A stretch of DNA of 64,000 nucleotides from Levilactobacillus paucivorans (lineage in GTDB: Bacteria; Bacillota; Bacilli; Lactobacillales; Lactobacillaceae): NCBI RefSeq assembly GCF_001437125.1, contig NZ_JQCA01000043.1, forward strand, positions 92,991-156,990, in the 5' to 3' direction. Positions 45,239-53,647 of the stretch are shown piece by piece (positions within the stretch are counted from its first letter, which is position 1; every line of letters begins with the position of its first letter). Made by a program: the position numbers and the translations under genes. Below the pieces are notes generated by a model that was not told the DNA's origin, searched no databases, and saw only the letters and a list, made by a program, of their open reading frames with translations.

Positions 45239-45921
45239 TCGTTGAGCAAGAGGTGCTCGGCGGCCGCATAGGAATCAACCTCATAGGTTGGCTGAATGTC
45301 CTCGGAATTGGTGTCGTGGTGTGGATTGTACCAGATACTGTCGAGGTGGCTATTCAGTGCCCCCTGAATATCGGAGGCGAGATGGTCACCGACCATGATG
45401 GTGTTAGCGGTCGTCATATCGGGATAAGCAGCAAAGATGGCGTTAAAGAAGGCTGGATCGGGTTTGTCGACCCCGAGGTCTTGCGAGATGAAGAGACGAT
45501 CGAAATACCCAGCGATGCCGGAGCCTTCTAGTCGGTTGAGCTGGATAGTCTTGGTCCCGTTGGTGCCGACGATCAGGGTAAGTTGCCCTTTTTGAAGGGT
45601 GTCCAGGAAGTCCTGAGCGCCTGGGAGTACATAGAAATTATGATCTAACATGGCATGGTAACGGCGTTCGAGCGTCACTCCGTCGACCGAAATTCCCAGG
45701 GCACCAAAGGCTTTGGTAAAGCGCGTATTCAACAGTGGCTCGCGTGGCGCTCCCTGCTCGATCTGTTGCCAGACCGCTGTGTTGATCGTTTGGTAGACCT
45801 GCAGGCCGTGGACGGTATCGGTGACACCGTGTTCAGTAAGCAGTGTCGTGACCCCTTCGATTTCGCCGCGGGTGAAGTCGAGGAGTGTATCGTCAAGATC
45901 GAGAATGACATATTTTTTCAT
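45235..45921 (-). CDS. HAD-family hydrolase, YjjG-like nucleotidase
   Basis: 228 aa phosphatase: motif I ILDLDDTLLDF with the two catalytic Asp, motif II IVGTNGTK, motif III Lys in KPDPAFF, motif IV IMVGDHLASDIQGA. The size, cap position and TLLDF motif fit the YjjG/YfnB group that dephosphorylates pyrimidine nucleotides, including unusual ones. Single gene, convergent with the Phd-like gene. Substrate inferred from family only. Confidence 0.9.
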   Translation of the reverse strand: MKKYVILDLDDTLLDFTRGEIEGVTTLLTEHGVTDTVHGLQVYQTINTAVWQQIEQGAPREPLLNTRFTKAFGALGISVDGVTLERRYHAMLDHNFYVLPGAQDFLDTLQKGQLTLIVGTNGTKTIQLNRLEGSGIAGYFDRLFISQDLGVDKPDPAFFNAIFAAYPDMTTANTIMVGDHLASDIQGALNSHLDSIWYNPHHDTNSEDIQPTYEVDSYAAAEHLLLND

Positions 45922-46023
45922 GGATAGGGGATCCCTTCGTGGTTTTTGTAAAGCTTACCACGAATGTGAGGTTGGCGCCGAGCCTACGACTAAAATGTGG
46001 TCAACTCTTGGGGAGGTGTAGGG

Positions 46024-46188
46024 ATGAACCGCAAGCAGATTTATTTGTTAAATGCCGGTCTGTTCTTGGTGGCGGGGATGATCCTGTTCTTACGCCCTAA
46101 TCGCGATCTGGCCATGGGTGGCATTTCACTAAGCCTGGGTGTTGTGACGTTGGTGCTGGCCCTGACCGATGATCAAACAAAACCGTAA
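46024..46188 (+). CDS. Small two-span membrane protein
   Basis: 54 aa from ATG 46024 with GGGGAGG 7 bases upstream. Two hydrophobic segments (IYLLNAGLFLVAGMILFL and MGGISLSLGVVTLVLALT) with a short polar loop RPNRDLA. No family recognised. Single gene with its own terminator. Confidence 0.65.
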   Translation: MNRKQIYLLNAGLFLVAGMILFLRPNRDLAMGGISLSLGVVTLVLALTDDQTKP

Positions 46189-46205
46189 AGGATTGTATGG
46201 GTTTT

Positions 46206-46241
46206 AAAAAGCCCGGTTGTCTGCTGGGACAACCGGGCTTA
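46206..46241. terminator. Bidirectional terminator
   Basis: AAGCCCGGTTGTC and GACAACCGGGCTT arms between convergent genes at 46188 and 46249. Confidence 0.92.
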
Positions 46242-46248
46242 AATTCAG

Positions 46249-46524
46249 CTAGTGATAATCACTCGAGCCCAAGATGAAGGCACGGAAGAATGATGCGAGT
46301 AGAAAAACAACTTGAAGAACCAGGTCGATCCGGTTTAACGGATGGGTGTCGCTGGTATCTTCGAAAACGTTGAAGTGAAGCATCGTTGTAATCAAGGAAC
46401 TAAAGCATAGAAAAGCGACAATTACGGGATCACTGACAGACATCATCAGTAACAAGAGCACAACGGTGATAATTGGTACGAAAATTTTAGCGATATTTAA
46501 AGGGTAACGGGTAGTCGTCATCAT
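46249..46524 (-). CDS. Membrane protein of unknown function
   Basis: 91 aa with three hydrophobic segments (IAKIFVPIITVVLLLLMM, PVIVAFLCFSSLITTML, LVLQVVFLLASFFRAFIL). ATG 46524 follows GAGGTGAAA; a GTG two codons earlier overlaps the site. Not recognised and no operon partner. Confidence 0.65.
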   Translation of the reverse strand: MMTTTRYPLNIAKIFVPIITVVLLLLMMSVSDPVIVAFLCFSSLITTMLHFNVFEDTSDTHPLNRIDLVLQVVFLLASFFRAFILGSSDYH

Positions 46525-46651
46525 TTTCACCTCGTTTAAATTAAATGAGAATATGAGAATTCGATTACAGCTTTAATATATACTACCAGAAATTTTCCGT
46601 CAACGGGAGGTCAAAACACTCAAATTGCAAGATGACTTTTCGAACAAAATA

Positions 46652-46692
46652 AGGTAGCCTTCGGCAATCTCAAGATTGCCGAAGGCTACCTA
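46652..46692 (-). terminator. Terminator of brnQ
   Basis: Perfect 18-base arms (AGGTAGCCTTCGGCAATC and its complement) around a 3-5-base loop, with TTATTTT on the minus strand. Confidence 0.9.
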
Positions 46693-46704
46693 GGTGATAG
46701 GTCA

Positions 46705-48042
46705 TTAATTTGCGGTCAAGCGACTAGCAATCCAGCCGATCAGTGTCCCAGCTAATGCGGGAACCACCCAACCGAAGCCTTGACTGGCTAAGGGGAGGTA
46801 CGCGTTCAGCGCTAATAAGGGACGACACCAGACCGCGTTTTGAATGGCCGTCGGGAGTGCCGTGATTCCAGCAAAAATGGCTGGAATAAGGGTGAAAAGC
46901 ATCGCAGTTCCGAAGAGCCAACGAGAGGTCCCCATCAGCGGGGACAAGACGGCTAGCAGGATGAGTACAATGGCTAAGGGATACAGAAAGAGCAAGACCG
47001 GCGTGGAAGCCGCAATCAGCTTGGTCAGGCCGATATTGGCAAATAGGCAGGGCAACACACCGGCAATGCCAATCAAAACAGCATAAGGGATGCGAGGAAA
47101 TAAGGCATGACCCGCGTCTCCAAAGGCTGAGATGAGGCCAATGGCGGTCTTTAGGCAAGCGATAATCACAATCAGGGCCAGTAGGCCAGTTCCCCAGGTG
47201 CCAAAATAGTAATTGGCAATCTGAGCCAGGGTAATGCCCCCATTGGCTGCGAGTGAGAAGTGCCCCAGACTCATGGTTCCCATGAGGGCCAGCAGCGTGT
47301 AAATGACCCCCATTAAGGCAATGCTGATGGTTCCGGCCTTGATCACGTCTTTAGCAATCTGACCGGGTTCGGTTACCCCCAGGTCGCGAATACTATCGAT
47401 GACGACGATCCCAAAGGCCAGTGAAGCCAAGGCATCCATGGTGTTATACCCTTCCATAAATCCACTTAAAATAGGTGCATGGACGTAGCTACCACGGACC
47501 GGAACACCTGACAAGTCACCTAGGGGTTTCAGAAAGGCCACTAACATCAGTGCCCCTAAGAGAACGAGAAATAGCGGTGTGAGCCATTTTCCCACGTAGG
47601 TCATGAGTTTACCGGGACGGCGAGCTAACCACCAGGCAAGGCCAAAGAAGGCAATTGAGAAGAGTCCTAGGGCGAGCGACTGGTGATGTGGGGCGATAAA
47701 GGGCACGAGGCCGATTTGAAAAGACGTCGTCGCCAGACGAGGAAGGGCAAAGAACGGGCCCACGGTCAGGTACAGCAGGATGGTAAAAAGGTAGGCGAAG
47801 GGGCGATTGACTTTGGTTGCGAGGTCAAAGACACCTTCACTGTGAGTGATCCCAATCCCGGTGACCCCTAGAAGCGGAATCCCGATTCCGGCGAGTAATA
47901 AGCCTATGGCCGCCCAGCCGACGGAAGAACCGGCCTGCTGTCCTAAGAAGATAGGGAAGATCAGGTTGCCGGCGCCGAAGAACAGGCCAAAGAGCATCAT
48001 GCCAATGAAGAGCAATTCGCGTCGGTTTAACTGTGTTTTCAA
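46705..48042 (-). CDS. brnQ: Branched-chain amino acid carrier BrnQ
   Basis: 445 aa with 12 predicted membrane spans. MLFGLFFGAGNLIFPIFLGQQAGS is the family's N-terminal signature, followed by GFMEGYNTMDALASLAFGIVVID in the middle. Sodium- or proton-coupled import of Leu, Ile and Val, for which lactobacilli are often auxotrophic. Own terminator. No regulatory leader (T-box) is visible upstream. Confidence 0.95.
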   Translation of the reverse strand: MKTQLNRRELLFIGMMLFGLFFGAGNLIFPIFLGQQAGSSVGWAAIGLLLAGIGIPLLGVTGIGITHSEGVFDLATKVNRPFAYLFTILLYLTVGPFFALPRLATTSFQIGLVPFIAPHHQSLALGLFSIAFFGLAWWLARRPGKLMTYVGKWLTPLFLVLLGALMLVAFLKPLGDLSGVPVRGSYVHAPILSGFMEGYNTMDALASLAFGIVVIDSIRDLGVTEPGQIAKDVIKAGTISIALMGVIYTLLALMGTMSLGHFSLAANGGITLAQIANYYFGTWGTGLLALIVIIACLKTAIGLISAFGDAGHALFPRIPYAVLIGIAGVLPCLFANIGLTKLIAASTPVLLFLYPLAIVLILLAVLSPLMGTSRWLFGTAMLFTLIPAIFAGITALPTAIQNAVWCRPLLALNAYLPLASQGFGWVVPALAGTLIGWIASRLTAN

Positions 48043-48100
48043 GATGGCATCGCAACTTTCTTAAAGTTAAATTCAGATTTTAGCACCCGGTAAGCATACC

Positions 48101-48132
48101 AAAAAAAAGTTCCGGACAAAAGCCCGGAACTC
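48101..48132 (-). terminator. Terminator of the NAD(P)-binding protein gene
   Basis: AGTTCCGG and CCGGAACT arms with eight T on the minus strand. Confidence 0.9.
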
Positions 48133-48144
48133 TAGATCGTTTGA

Positions 48145-48795
48145 TTATTTATCAGCGACGGTGAAACGTACCTGATGATGTTGTGGTTGTTCGATTTCAT
48201 CGAGGATCGCCACAGCCATGGTTCCGGCTGAAGTGCCAGATTCTTGTTGCGCATTGACCAGTAACTCATCCGTGCCTAGTAAGGCGGGAACGGCATCTCC
48301 AGGATGGAAGTTAGCTGCGGGAGAAACGCCGACCCAGTTAACATTGTCGACATCGCGTAAGAAGTTAAGTTCCTTCAATTGATTTTGGGGCACGCTGATG
48401 AAGCTAGCGGCGTTCGGGTCCTTGGCGATATCGTCAACGAACAGATGGTGGTCATCCCCCGTTTGGAGGCTACCAGCACCGAGAATGAAGACTAAGCGAG
48501 GGCTGGTGGTTTCCCGAAGTTGGGCCACCAGGTGAGCGGCTAAATCGACGTGTTGGAAGGCAAGACTAGGTGCGGTGGCAAAGGCATCAATGACGACATC
48601 CGTTGCCTGAAGATCAGCGGTGCTGAGCGTAAAGGCACCCTGAACGTGGGTGGTTAGGGCTGGGTTGTCAGTTGGCAATTTGGCTAATTTTTCCTCGGAA
48701 CGGGCTAACGCGGTGACCTGGTGGCCGCGGCGTAAAGCTTCGTTAACCAAGGCGCTGCCGGCCATTCCAGTGGCCCCGATAATTGTGATTTTCAT
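48145..48795 (-). CDS. NAD(P)-binding, NmrA/atypical SDR protein
   Basis: 216 aa Rossmann protein: ITIIGATGMAGSALVNEALRRGHQVTALAR at the start, then VVIDAFATAP and VFILGAGSLQTG. No YxxxK catalytic pair is obvious, so it belongs with atypical short-chain proteins that bind NAD(P)H as sensors or reduce quinones. GGGAGG precedes ATG. Divergent from the acetyltransferase gene at 48923. Confidence 0.85.
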   Translation of the reverse strand: MKITIIGATGMAGSALVNEALRRGHQVTALARSEEKLAKLPTDNPALTTHVQGAFTLSTADLQATDVVIDAFATAPSLAFQHVDLAAHLVAQLRETTSPRLVFILGAGSLQTGDDHHLFVDDIAKDPNAASFISVPQNQLKELNFLRDVDNVNWVGVSPAANFHPGDAVPALLGTDELLVNAQQESGTSAGTMAVAILDEIEQPQHHQVRFTVADK

Positions 48796-48922
48796 AGATA
48801 GTTTCCTCCCTTATTTGTTACGATGCGATTAGTATAGCGGTTTTCGAGTGTTTCGCCAATTAATATGGTTCGTCATGAGGGTCTATGGTAGAGTTAGAGC
48901 AAAGAAATGGGAGGTCTGTCGG

Positions 48923-49468
48923 ATGAAAGATGTGGTTCAAGGACAATTGGTTCATTTAACTGAAATGCGAGATGGGGATGCCGAATGGCTCCAGGACACG
49001 CAGTGGGAGCCGGGGTTACTGCGAAATTTATCCGCAGATGCCTTTCATCCGTGGACGGCCGCGGAATACGCGGAATTGGCGGCTGAACCCGACCGTGATG
49101 ATAAGTTCTTCTTTATGGTGCGGGCAAATGCCGACGATGGCTTGTTGGGGTGGGTCATTCTTGATGACGTCCAGTTCAAGAACCGGCGGGCCGATCTCGG
49201 GATTGCCCTGCCGGTGGCCAGCGATCGCGGTCAAGGCTTTGGGACCGATACGCTCGATACCATCCTGTCATTTGCCTTCAACGAGTTGGGCCTCCACAAG
49301 GTGACCCTAAACGTCAATGCCAATAATTTTCCCGCAATTCACGCGTACGCCGCGGTAGGGTTTGTCCGAGAAGGCATCAATCGTGAGGCCGTTTTTCAAG
49401 ATGGTCAGTGGTTGGATCTCTATCAGTATGGCATTCTGGTTGATGAGTGGCGACAACGTCAGCAATAA
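48923..49468 (+). CDS. GNAT-family N-acetyltransferase
   Basis: 181 aa from ATG 48923 with GGGAGG upstream; the upstream frame lacks a site. Acetyl-CoA fold with the pyrophosphate-loop motif SDRGQGFGTDTLDTIL and LGLHKVTLNVNANNFPAIHAYAAVGFVREGINREAVF, typical of the RimJ/RimL-type group. Substrate unknown (protein N-terminus, antibiotic or amine). Confidence 0.9.
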   Translation: MKDVVQGQLVHLTEMRDGDAEWLQDTQWEPGLLRNLSADAFHPWTAAEYAELAAEPDRDDKFFFMVRANADDGLLGWVILDDVQFKNRRADLGIALPVASDRGQGFGTDTLDTILSFAFNELGLHKVTLNVNANNFPAIHAYAAVGFVREGINREAVFQDGQWLDLYQYGILVDEWRQRQQ

Positions 49469-49471
49469 GAG

Positions 49472-49505
49472 AACCCTCGCAGAATGAAGTCTGCGAGGGT
49501 TTTTA
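49472..49505 (+). terminator. Terminator of the acetyltransferase gene
   Basis: AACCCTCGCAGA and TCTGCGAGGGTT arms with five T. Confidence 0.92.
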
Positions 49506-49579
49506 GTCGAGATAAGGTAAGTGTCGCCGACTTATAAGCTGATTTATTAAACAGTCCTTTTACTAAATAGGTATTAGCG

Positions 49580-49585
49580 TATAAT
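49580..49585 (+). promoter_or_regulatory. -10 of the zinc-ribbon operon promoter
   Basis: TATAAT; the -35 region is weak (CTTTTA 17 bases upstream). It leaves a leader of about 175 bases before the first gene, in which I see no clear structure. Confidence 0.5.
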
Positions 49586-49766
49586 AATAAACATAGCAAA
49601 AACTTAATAAAATAGTAGGGTGTTGGGTGGCAAATGTCTGCCTATTTATAGCAGATGAAGTCTAACGTTGATTCGTCTTATTGGCCGCGGCAGAGCAGCA
49701 AGATTACGGTATGTGAGCGACTGTTGGTTTAAAAACCTGATACCCCACTTCGAGGAGTGAACTCTA

Positions 49767-50885
49767 TTGAAGACTTGTCCGAATTGTCATCACCCGGTGA
49801 GGTCCGATAGTATTTTCTGTGAGAATTGTGGTTTTGACTTACGGACGTCCCCGGTAACGCCGCCCACCGAGACGCGTCAAGAACGCCGACATCACAAGGA
49901 TAGGCCGTCCACGACACCGGAGAAAAAGAAGTCTAAATGGCTCAGTCGCGGGATCTGGTGTATTCTTGCCGTCGCTGTGATTGTGGTCATCGTACTTGCT
50001 GGCTCTTTCTACAATAAGCAAGCGGGTAAGGAAAGACAGATTGCCACAATTACGGATTATATTACGGACAACCAGAGCAACGATTTCGCCAAAAAGATGG
50101 TTAGTGATAATCCAAATCTAAAGATTGATGGCGATACGGTGCAACCCTTCTTCAATTATGCCCGGAAGCATCCGAACTACGTGAAGGCGATGAAGGCTGA
50201 CCTGCAAAAGTCAGGCGAGACGCGGGACCACACGTTTAAATTGGAAACAGCTGGTCATAACTTCTTGGTTTTTCCAGTTTATAAATTAGAAGTGACGACC
50301 ATGCATCCGGTTTTGACGAGTAACGTGGCTAACGCAACGTTGCTAGCTAATGGGAAGGCGTTGGTTACCACTAAGAATGATCATTATTCCTATAAAGCTG
50401 GTCCATTGTTCCCTGGGCAATATACGTTTAAATTATCAGGTGGACGTGTTCACAAAAGTGCAACGGCCGATTTAGTAGCGGGTAATACGATCAATAAACA
50501 TATTGATTTAATTGTTCAAGCCGCTAAGGGCGGTCATGACGTGGTAAATGAGAATGAAGATGAGTCAACCGTAACGGATGCGACTGGCGGTAAGGTTGAA
50601 GACAACACAACGAATAACGATGATTCGGATTCGAGTGATAGTTACGATGACTTATCGATCGAAGCACAAACCGCATTAGATGAATTGAGTGAAAATGATG
50701 ATCTGGACACGGACGACTATACCTATAAAGAATCGACACCGCAGCCGCATGTGACTGAAATTAAGCTATACGACGCTGATTCTGGTGATCATGACAGTAC
50801 TTATCGTTACGATGATATTCACGATATTTTGGCTGAATATGACTCATCTAAAGGTAAATTTGAAGAGGTCGACTTCAATGATTAA
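49767..50885 (+). CDS. Zinc-ribbon membrane protein, TcaA-like (1 of 3)
   Basis: 372 aa. Zinc ribbon with Cys4, Cys7, Cys18, Cys21 (TCPNCHHPVRSDSIFCENCG), a basic Pro/Thr linker, one membrane span about 58-81 (WCILAVAVIVVIVLAGSFY), then an extracellular domain with repeated beta modules and an acidic Asp/Ser-rich C-terminal part. This layout matches the TcaA/YvbJ family, linked to glycopeptide susceptibility and envelope stress in staphylococci. TTG start 9-10 bases after GAGGAG. First of three zinc-ribbon genes; 18 bases to the next. Confidence 0.78.
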   Translation: MKTCPNCHHPVRSDSIFCENCGFDLRTSPVTPPTETRQERRHHKDRPSTTPEKKKSKWLSRGIWCILAVAVIVVIVLAGSFYNKQAGKERQIATITDYITDNQSNDFAKKMVSDNPNLKIDGDTVQPFFNYARKHPNYVKAMKADLQKSGETRDHTFKLETAGHNFLVFPVYKLEVTTMHPVLTSNVANATLLANGKALVTTKNDHYSYKAGPLFPGQYTFKLSGGRVHKSATADLVAGNTINKHIDLIVQAAKGGHDVVNENEDESTVTDATGGKVEDNTTNNDDSDSSDSYDDLSIEAQTALDELSENDDLDTDDYTYKESTPQPHVTEIKLYDADSGDHDSTYRYDDIHDILAEYDSSKGKFEEVDFND

Positions 50886-50903
50886 GGGAAGGAAGGTCTT
50901 CGA

Positions 50904-51344
50904 ATGAAGCAAACTTATTATCGTATCTGTTCCAAATGCGGGAATCCCAACGTCGGGGATGCGAACTTCTGTTTAAAGTGTGGCACGAGCTTATCTTCGG
51001 CTGATGAATATGCCCTGATCCCCCATGCAGCTGACCAGACAGTGCCGTTGTTTGATTTGGAACTGACGCCTGATGAAGTGGCACAAACTAAGAATTTCAA
51101 AATTACGGCGGGTCGTGATATTCCAGCTGGCTATCGGTCGGCAGGGTTAGTCTTCGCGGAGAGCGCGGTTACGCCTCGTGCCGGGGCTAAGGCGGCTTGG
51201 GAAGACCTCATGAAACACGTTTACGGCTTACTGCTGGCGAAAGGTTATGCGGGTGTGACGCGGGTTTCCATTCAGCCAGAACCGATGCAACCTAGTCAAC
51301 TCTGCCTATACGGCGAAGCTTTAATTGTTGATACTCAGCATTAA
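50904..51344 (+). CDS. Zinc-ribbon protein with YbjQ-like domain (2 of 3)
   Basis: 146 aa cytoplasmic protein. Zinc ribbon Cys9, Cys12, Cys23, Cys26 (ICSKCGNPNVGDANFCLKCG), linker, then a domain with AWEDLMKHVYGLLLAKGYAGVTRVSIQ and LCLYGEALIVD that resembles the YbjQ/heavy-metal-binding fold (LGAnaVvGvri then GTAv). No membrane span. Between two membrane zinc-ribbon proteins, so it may be their cytoplasmic partner. The domain call is tentative. Confidence 0.65.
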   Translation: MKQTYYRICSKCGNPNVGDANFCLKCGTSLSSADEYALIPHAADQTVPLFDLELTPDEVAQTKNFKITAGRDIPAGYRSAGLVFAESAVTPRAGAKAAWEDLMKHVYGLLLAKGYAGVTRVSIQPEPMQPSQLCLYGEALIVDTQH

Positions 51345-51358
51345 TATTGGAGGATTTC

Positions 51359-52858
51359 ATGATGCATTTGACGAATTACGCAGCACCAGCTAATAATCAA
51401 CCTGGCGGTGTGACAACAAATTTCTGTCCCAACTGTGGGCAACCAGTCTCGGCGACTGACACGTTCTGTGAAAACTGTGGGTACAATCTCCAATTGGCGC
51501 AGGGCGACCCAACACAACCAAGCCAGAGCCAACAGAGCACACAACCACAGCAAACGCAATCTCAGCAGGTAACACCGCAACAGCGGACCAGTCGTGCGCC
51601 GCGGCAGCCTTGGTCTAAGAAGAAAACACAAATTGCGGTGAGTGTGGGTGTGGCAGTAGCTGTACTGGTAGGCTTCGTTGTTTGGGGGAGCCAACATTAT
51701 TCACGCGCCGCGACTTTGAATCGAACGATTAGTGATATCAAGAGTGGCAAACATCTGACAGATGACTTTAGTAGTGCCAGTTCAGACCTGACCTTGAGCA
51801 AAGCAAAATTATTGCCAATTAACCGGTACTATTCCGATCATGCACGGGCCTTAAGTAAATTGAAGGCAGATTTAACGGCGAGTGGTCGTAGCGCGGATGG
51901 CAACTTTGTGTACGAACAAAAGGGCCATCATCTTTTGTTCTTCCCGAAGTATCAGATTAGTGTGAGTCCGGTTTATCCGACTGTCACCACGAATCATACG
52001 GGTAACGTCATTACGTTAGATAATAAGAAAATCGCAACGGCCACAAGCGATGAGTTTACAAAGAAGCTTCCCGCGATGGTTCCGGGTGAATACCACCTAC
52101 AGTCCAAAGGAAAAATTGGTGGTCATAATCTGACCAATAGTAGTGATTATCACATTACCAGGAGTCAAACGTACGATTTGCAATTGACGACGATTTCGGT
52201 GGAATTGGATACGGTTCCTGGCTCTTCGATTTACCTGAATGGCAAGAAAACTGGAACGGCGGACAGTTCGGGGACGTATCAGATTAAAGATGAACCGTGG
52301 ACGTCCGATATGAGTGTCTATGCGGCCTACACGTCTAGTGCCGGGAAGGCCACCACTTCAACCATCAAGTTACACAAGGACGACGATCAGAGTTCAGTCG
52401 ACTTAGATTATAAGGACCTGATGAGCGAAGATGATGCGGATGATTTCATTTCTAACTTATTTGAAGCGGCTGGAAACCTTTCGCGAAGTGGCGATATGAG
52501 CGACGCTACCGATGATGATGGTGATGCGATGTCAGACTTCTTCGTGAATGGGGAGAACAATGCTCACTACGCGGACTTGAAAAAGATGGCCAAGGGTTAC
52601 TATGATAATGATGATCTCGATACGATTGACATGGATACCAGTGTGTCATCTGTCAAGCCAGGGCCGAATGGGACAAGTGAAGTGGTCTTTACCGTTGAAT
52701 ATACCTTTGGATTGACCGACTATGATTATGACCACGTTCAGGACTTCCAATATACCGCAACGATTCAGCCAGCCGGCGATGATGATACGTCACAAAACTA
52801 TGAGCTGGTGAAGTATGGTCATGCGGTTAAGACTGATGACCGGCATGAAGACGAATAA
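51359..52858 (+). CDS. Zinc-ribbon membrane protein, TcaA-like (3 of 3)
   Basis: 499 aa. Zinc ribbon Cys23, Cys26, Cys37, Cys40 (FCPNCGQPVSATDTFCENCG), a Gln/Ser/Thr/Pro-rich linker, one membrane span (IAVSVGVAVAVLVGFVVWG, about 92-110) and an extracellular part: a region homologous to the first gene (PINRYYSDHARALSKLKADLTASGRSADG versus PFFNYARKHPNYVKAMKADLQKSGETRDH), a PEGA-like module (VPGSSIYLNGKKTGTADSSG) and a C-terminal NTF2-like region. ATG 51359 follows GGAGG. The pair of homologous membrane proteins suggests a complex at the envelope. Confidence 0.78.
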   Translation: MMHLTNYAAPANNQPGGVTTNFCPNCGQPVSATDTFCENCGYNLQLAQGDPTQPSQSQQSTQPQQTQSQQVTPQQRTSRAPRQPWSKKKTQIAVSVGVAVAVLVGFVVWGSQHYSRAATLNRTISDIKSGKHLTDDFSSASSDLTLSKAKLLPINRYYSDHARALSKLKADLTASGRSADGNFVYEQKGHHLLFFPKYQISVSPVYPTVTTNHTGNVITLDNKKIATATSDEFTKKLPAMVPGEYHLQSKGKIGGHNLTNSSDYHITRSQTYDLQLTTISVELDTVPGSSIYLNGKKTGTADSSGTYQIKDEPWTSDMSVYAAYTSSAGKATTSTIKLHKDDDQSSVDLDYKDLMSEDDADDFISNLFEAAGNLSRSGDMSDATDDDGDAMSDFFVNGENNAHYADLKKMAKGYYDNDDLDTIDMDTSVSSVKPGPNGTSEVVFTVEYTFGLTDYDYDHVQDFQYTATIQPAGDDDTSQNYELVKYGHAVKTDDRHEDE

Positions 52859-52904
52859 GGCGAGATACCATGACTAATCAGTCAGGGCGTTGATCTCATT
52901 GAAT

Positions 52905-52940
52905 TAAAAAATCGGTTGGCATTCGGCCAGCCGATTTTTT
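52905..52940. terminator. Terminator of the zinc-ribbon operon
   Basis: AAAAATCGG-TGGC and GGCCA-CCGATTTTTT arms with T-runs on both strands. Confidence 0.9.
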
Positions 52941-52949
52941 AGTACCAGT

Positions 52950-52965
52950 TGTTTCACATGAAACA
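52950..52965. other. parS-like site 3
   Basis: TGTTTCACATGAAACA, the exact reverse complement of site 1, one base off the ParB consensus, overlapping by position only the end of the thioesterase gap about 15 kb right of rpmH. Confidence 0.8.
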
Positions 52966-53490
52966 TTATTCGGTCCACGGGGAGTCGGTCGTCACGTGGC
53001 TATTGAGGTCACGCTGTTCCTGACGGCGGATGGCGCGCTGATCATGACGATGGCCGTAGCCGGAACAGATGTAGCGCTGTTCTGCGGTAACCGGTGTTAT
53101 CCCAGGCAATGGCGTGGTGACACTTCGATCGTCAATAACATAGGTAATGAAGCAGGTGAAGCCCACGAAGCGTTCGCCGGTGGTCAGGTTTTCCCCGACA
53201 ATTTTGACAAAGACTTCCAGGGAGCGGGTCCCGGTGCCGGTGACGTAAGCGGTCAGAATCATGGAGTCATCGAGATGAAAGGGCTGGAGAAAGCTGACGT
53301 GGTCAAACGAGGCCGTCACAACGGTCTTATGGGTTAGACGAACGGCGGCCACTGAGGCACTATCATCAACCAACGATAAAATCTTGCCACCAAAAACGGA
53401 CTGGTGCTCGTTTAAATCGGGTTGAAAGACCCGGTGGGTGGTCATAATAAGTGTTGCGTTACAGGATACGGATGCTCTTGAATCAGCCAT
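52966..53490 (-). CDS. Acyl-CoA thioesterase, hotdog fold
   Basis: 174 aa from ATG 53490 behind GAGGTG. Hotdog domain with HQSVFGGKILSLVDDSASVAAVRL (the NxxxxxFGG-like active segment with Asp) and VTASFDHVSFLQPFHLDDSMIL, as in the YkhA/BFIT group that hydrolyses acyl-CoA. A basic, charged tail of about 35 residues (QRYICSGYGHRHDQRAIRRQEQRDLNS) follows the fold. Physiological substrate unknown. Confidence 0.9.
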   Translation of the reverse strand: MADSRASVSCNATLIMTTHRVFQPDLNEHQSVFGGKILSLVDDSASVAAVRLTHKTVVTASFDHVSFLQPFHLDDSMILTAYVTGTGTRSLEVFVKIVGENLTTGERFVGFTCFITYVIDDRSVTTPLPGITPVTAEQRYICSGYGHRHDQRAIRRQEQRDLNSHVTTDSPWTE

Positions 53491-53647
53491 AGAAGCAGTC
53501 ACCTCATCTGAATTTAGTTATGCCTTCAGTGTAACAGACCGCCACGTTACAGGATTATTAATTTTTCGCAATATCTAGACGAACTTGTAGGGTTGGCAGG
53601 GGCCAGTTTGCTATACTTAGCGTAATTAAGGATGGAGGGGTGATCGT

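Noticed and set aside
45997..46023. N-terminal extension of the small membrane protein at 46024
   Set aside because: It covers the strong GGGGAGG ribosome site, so the start must be the ATG at 46024.
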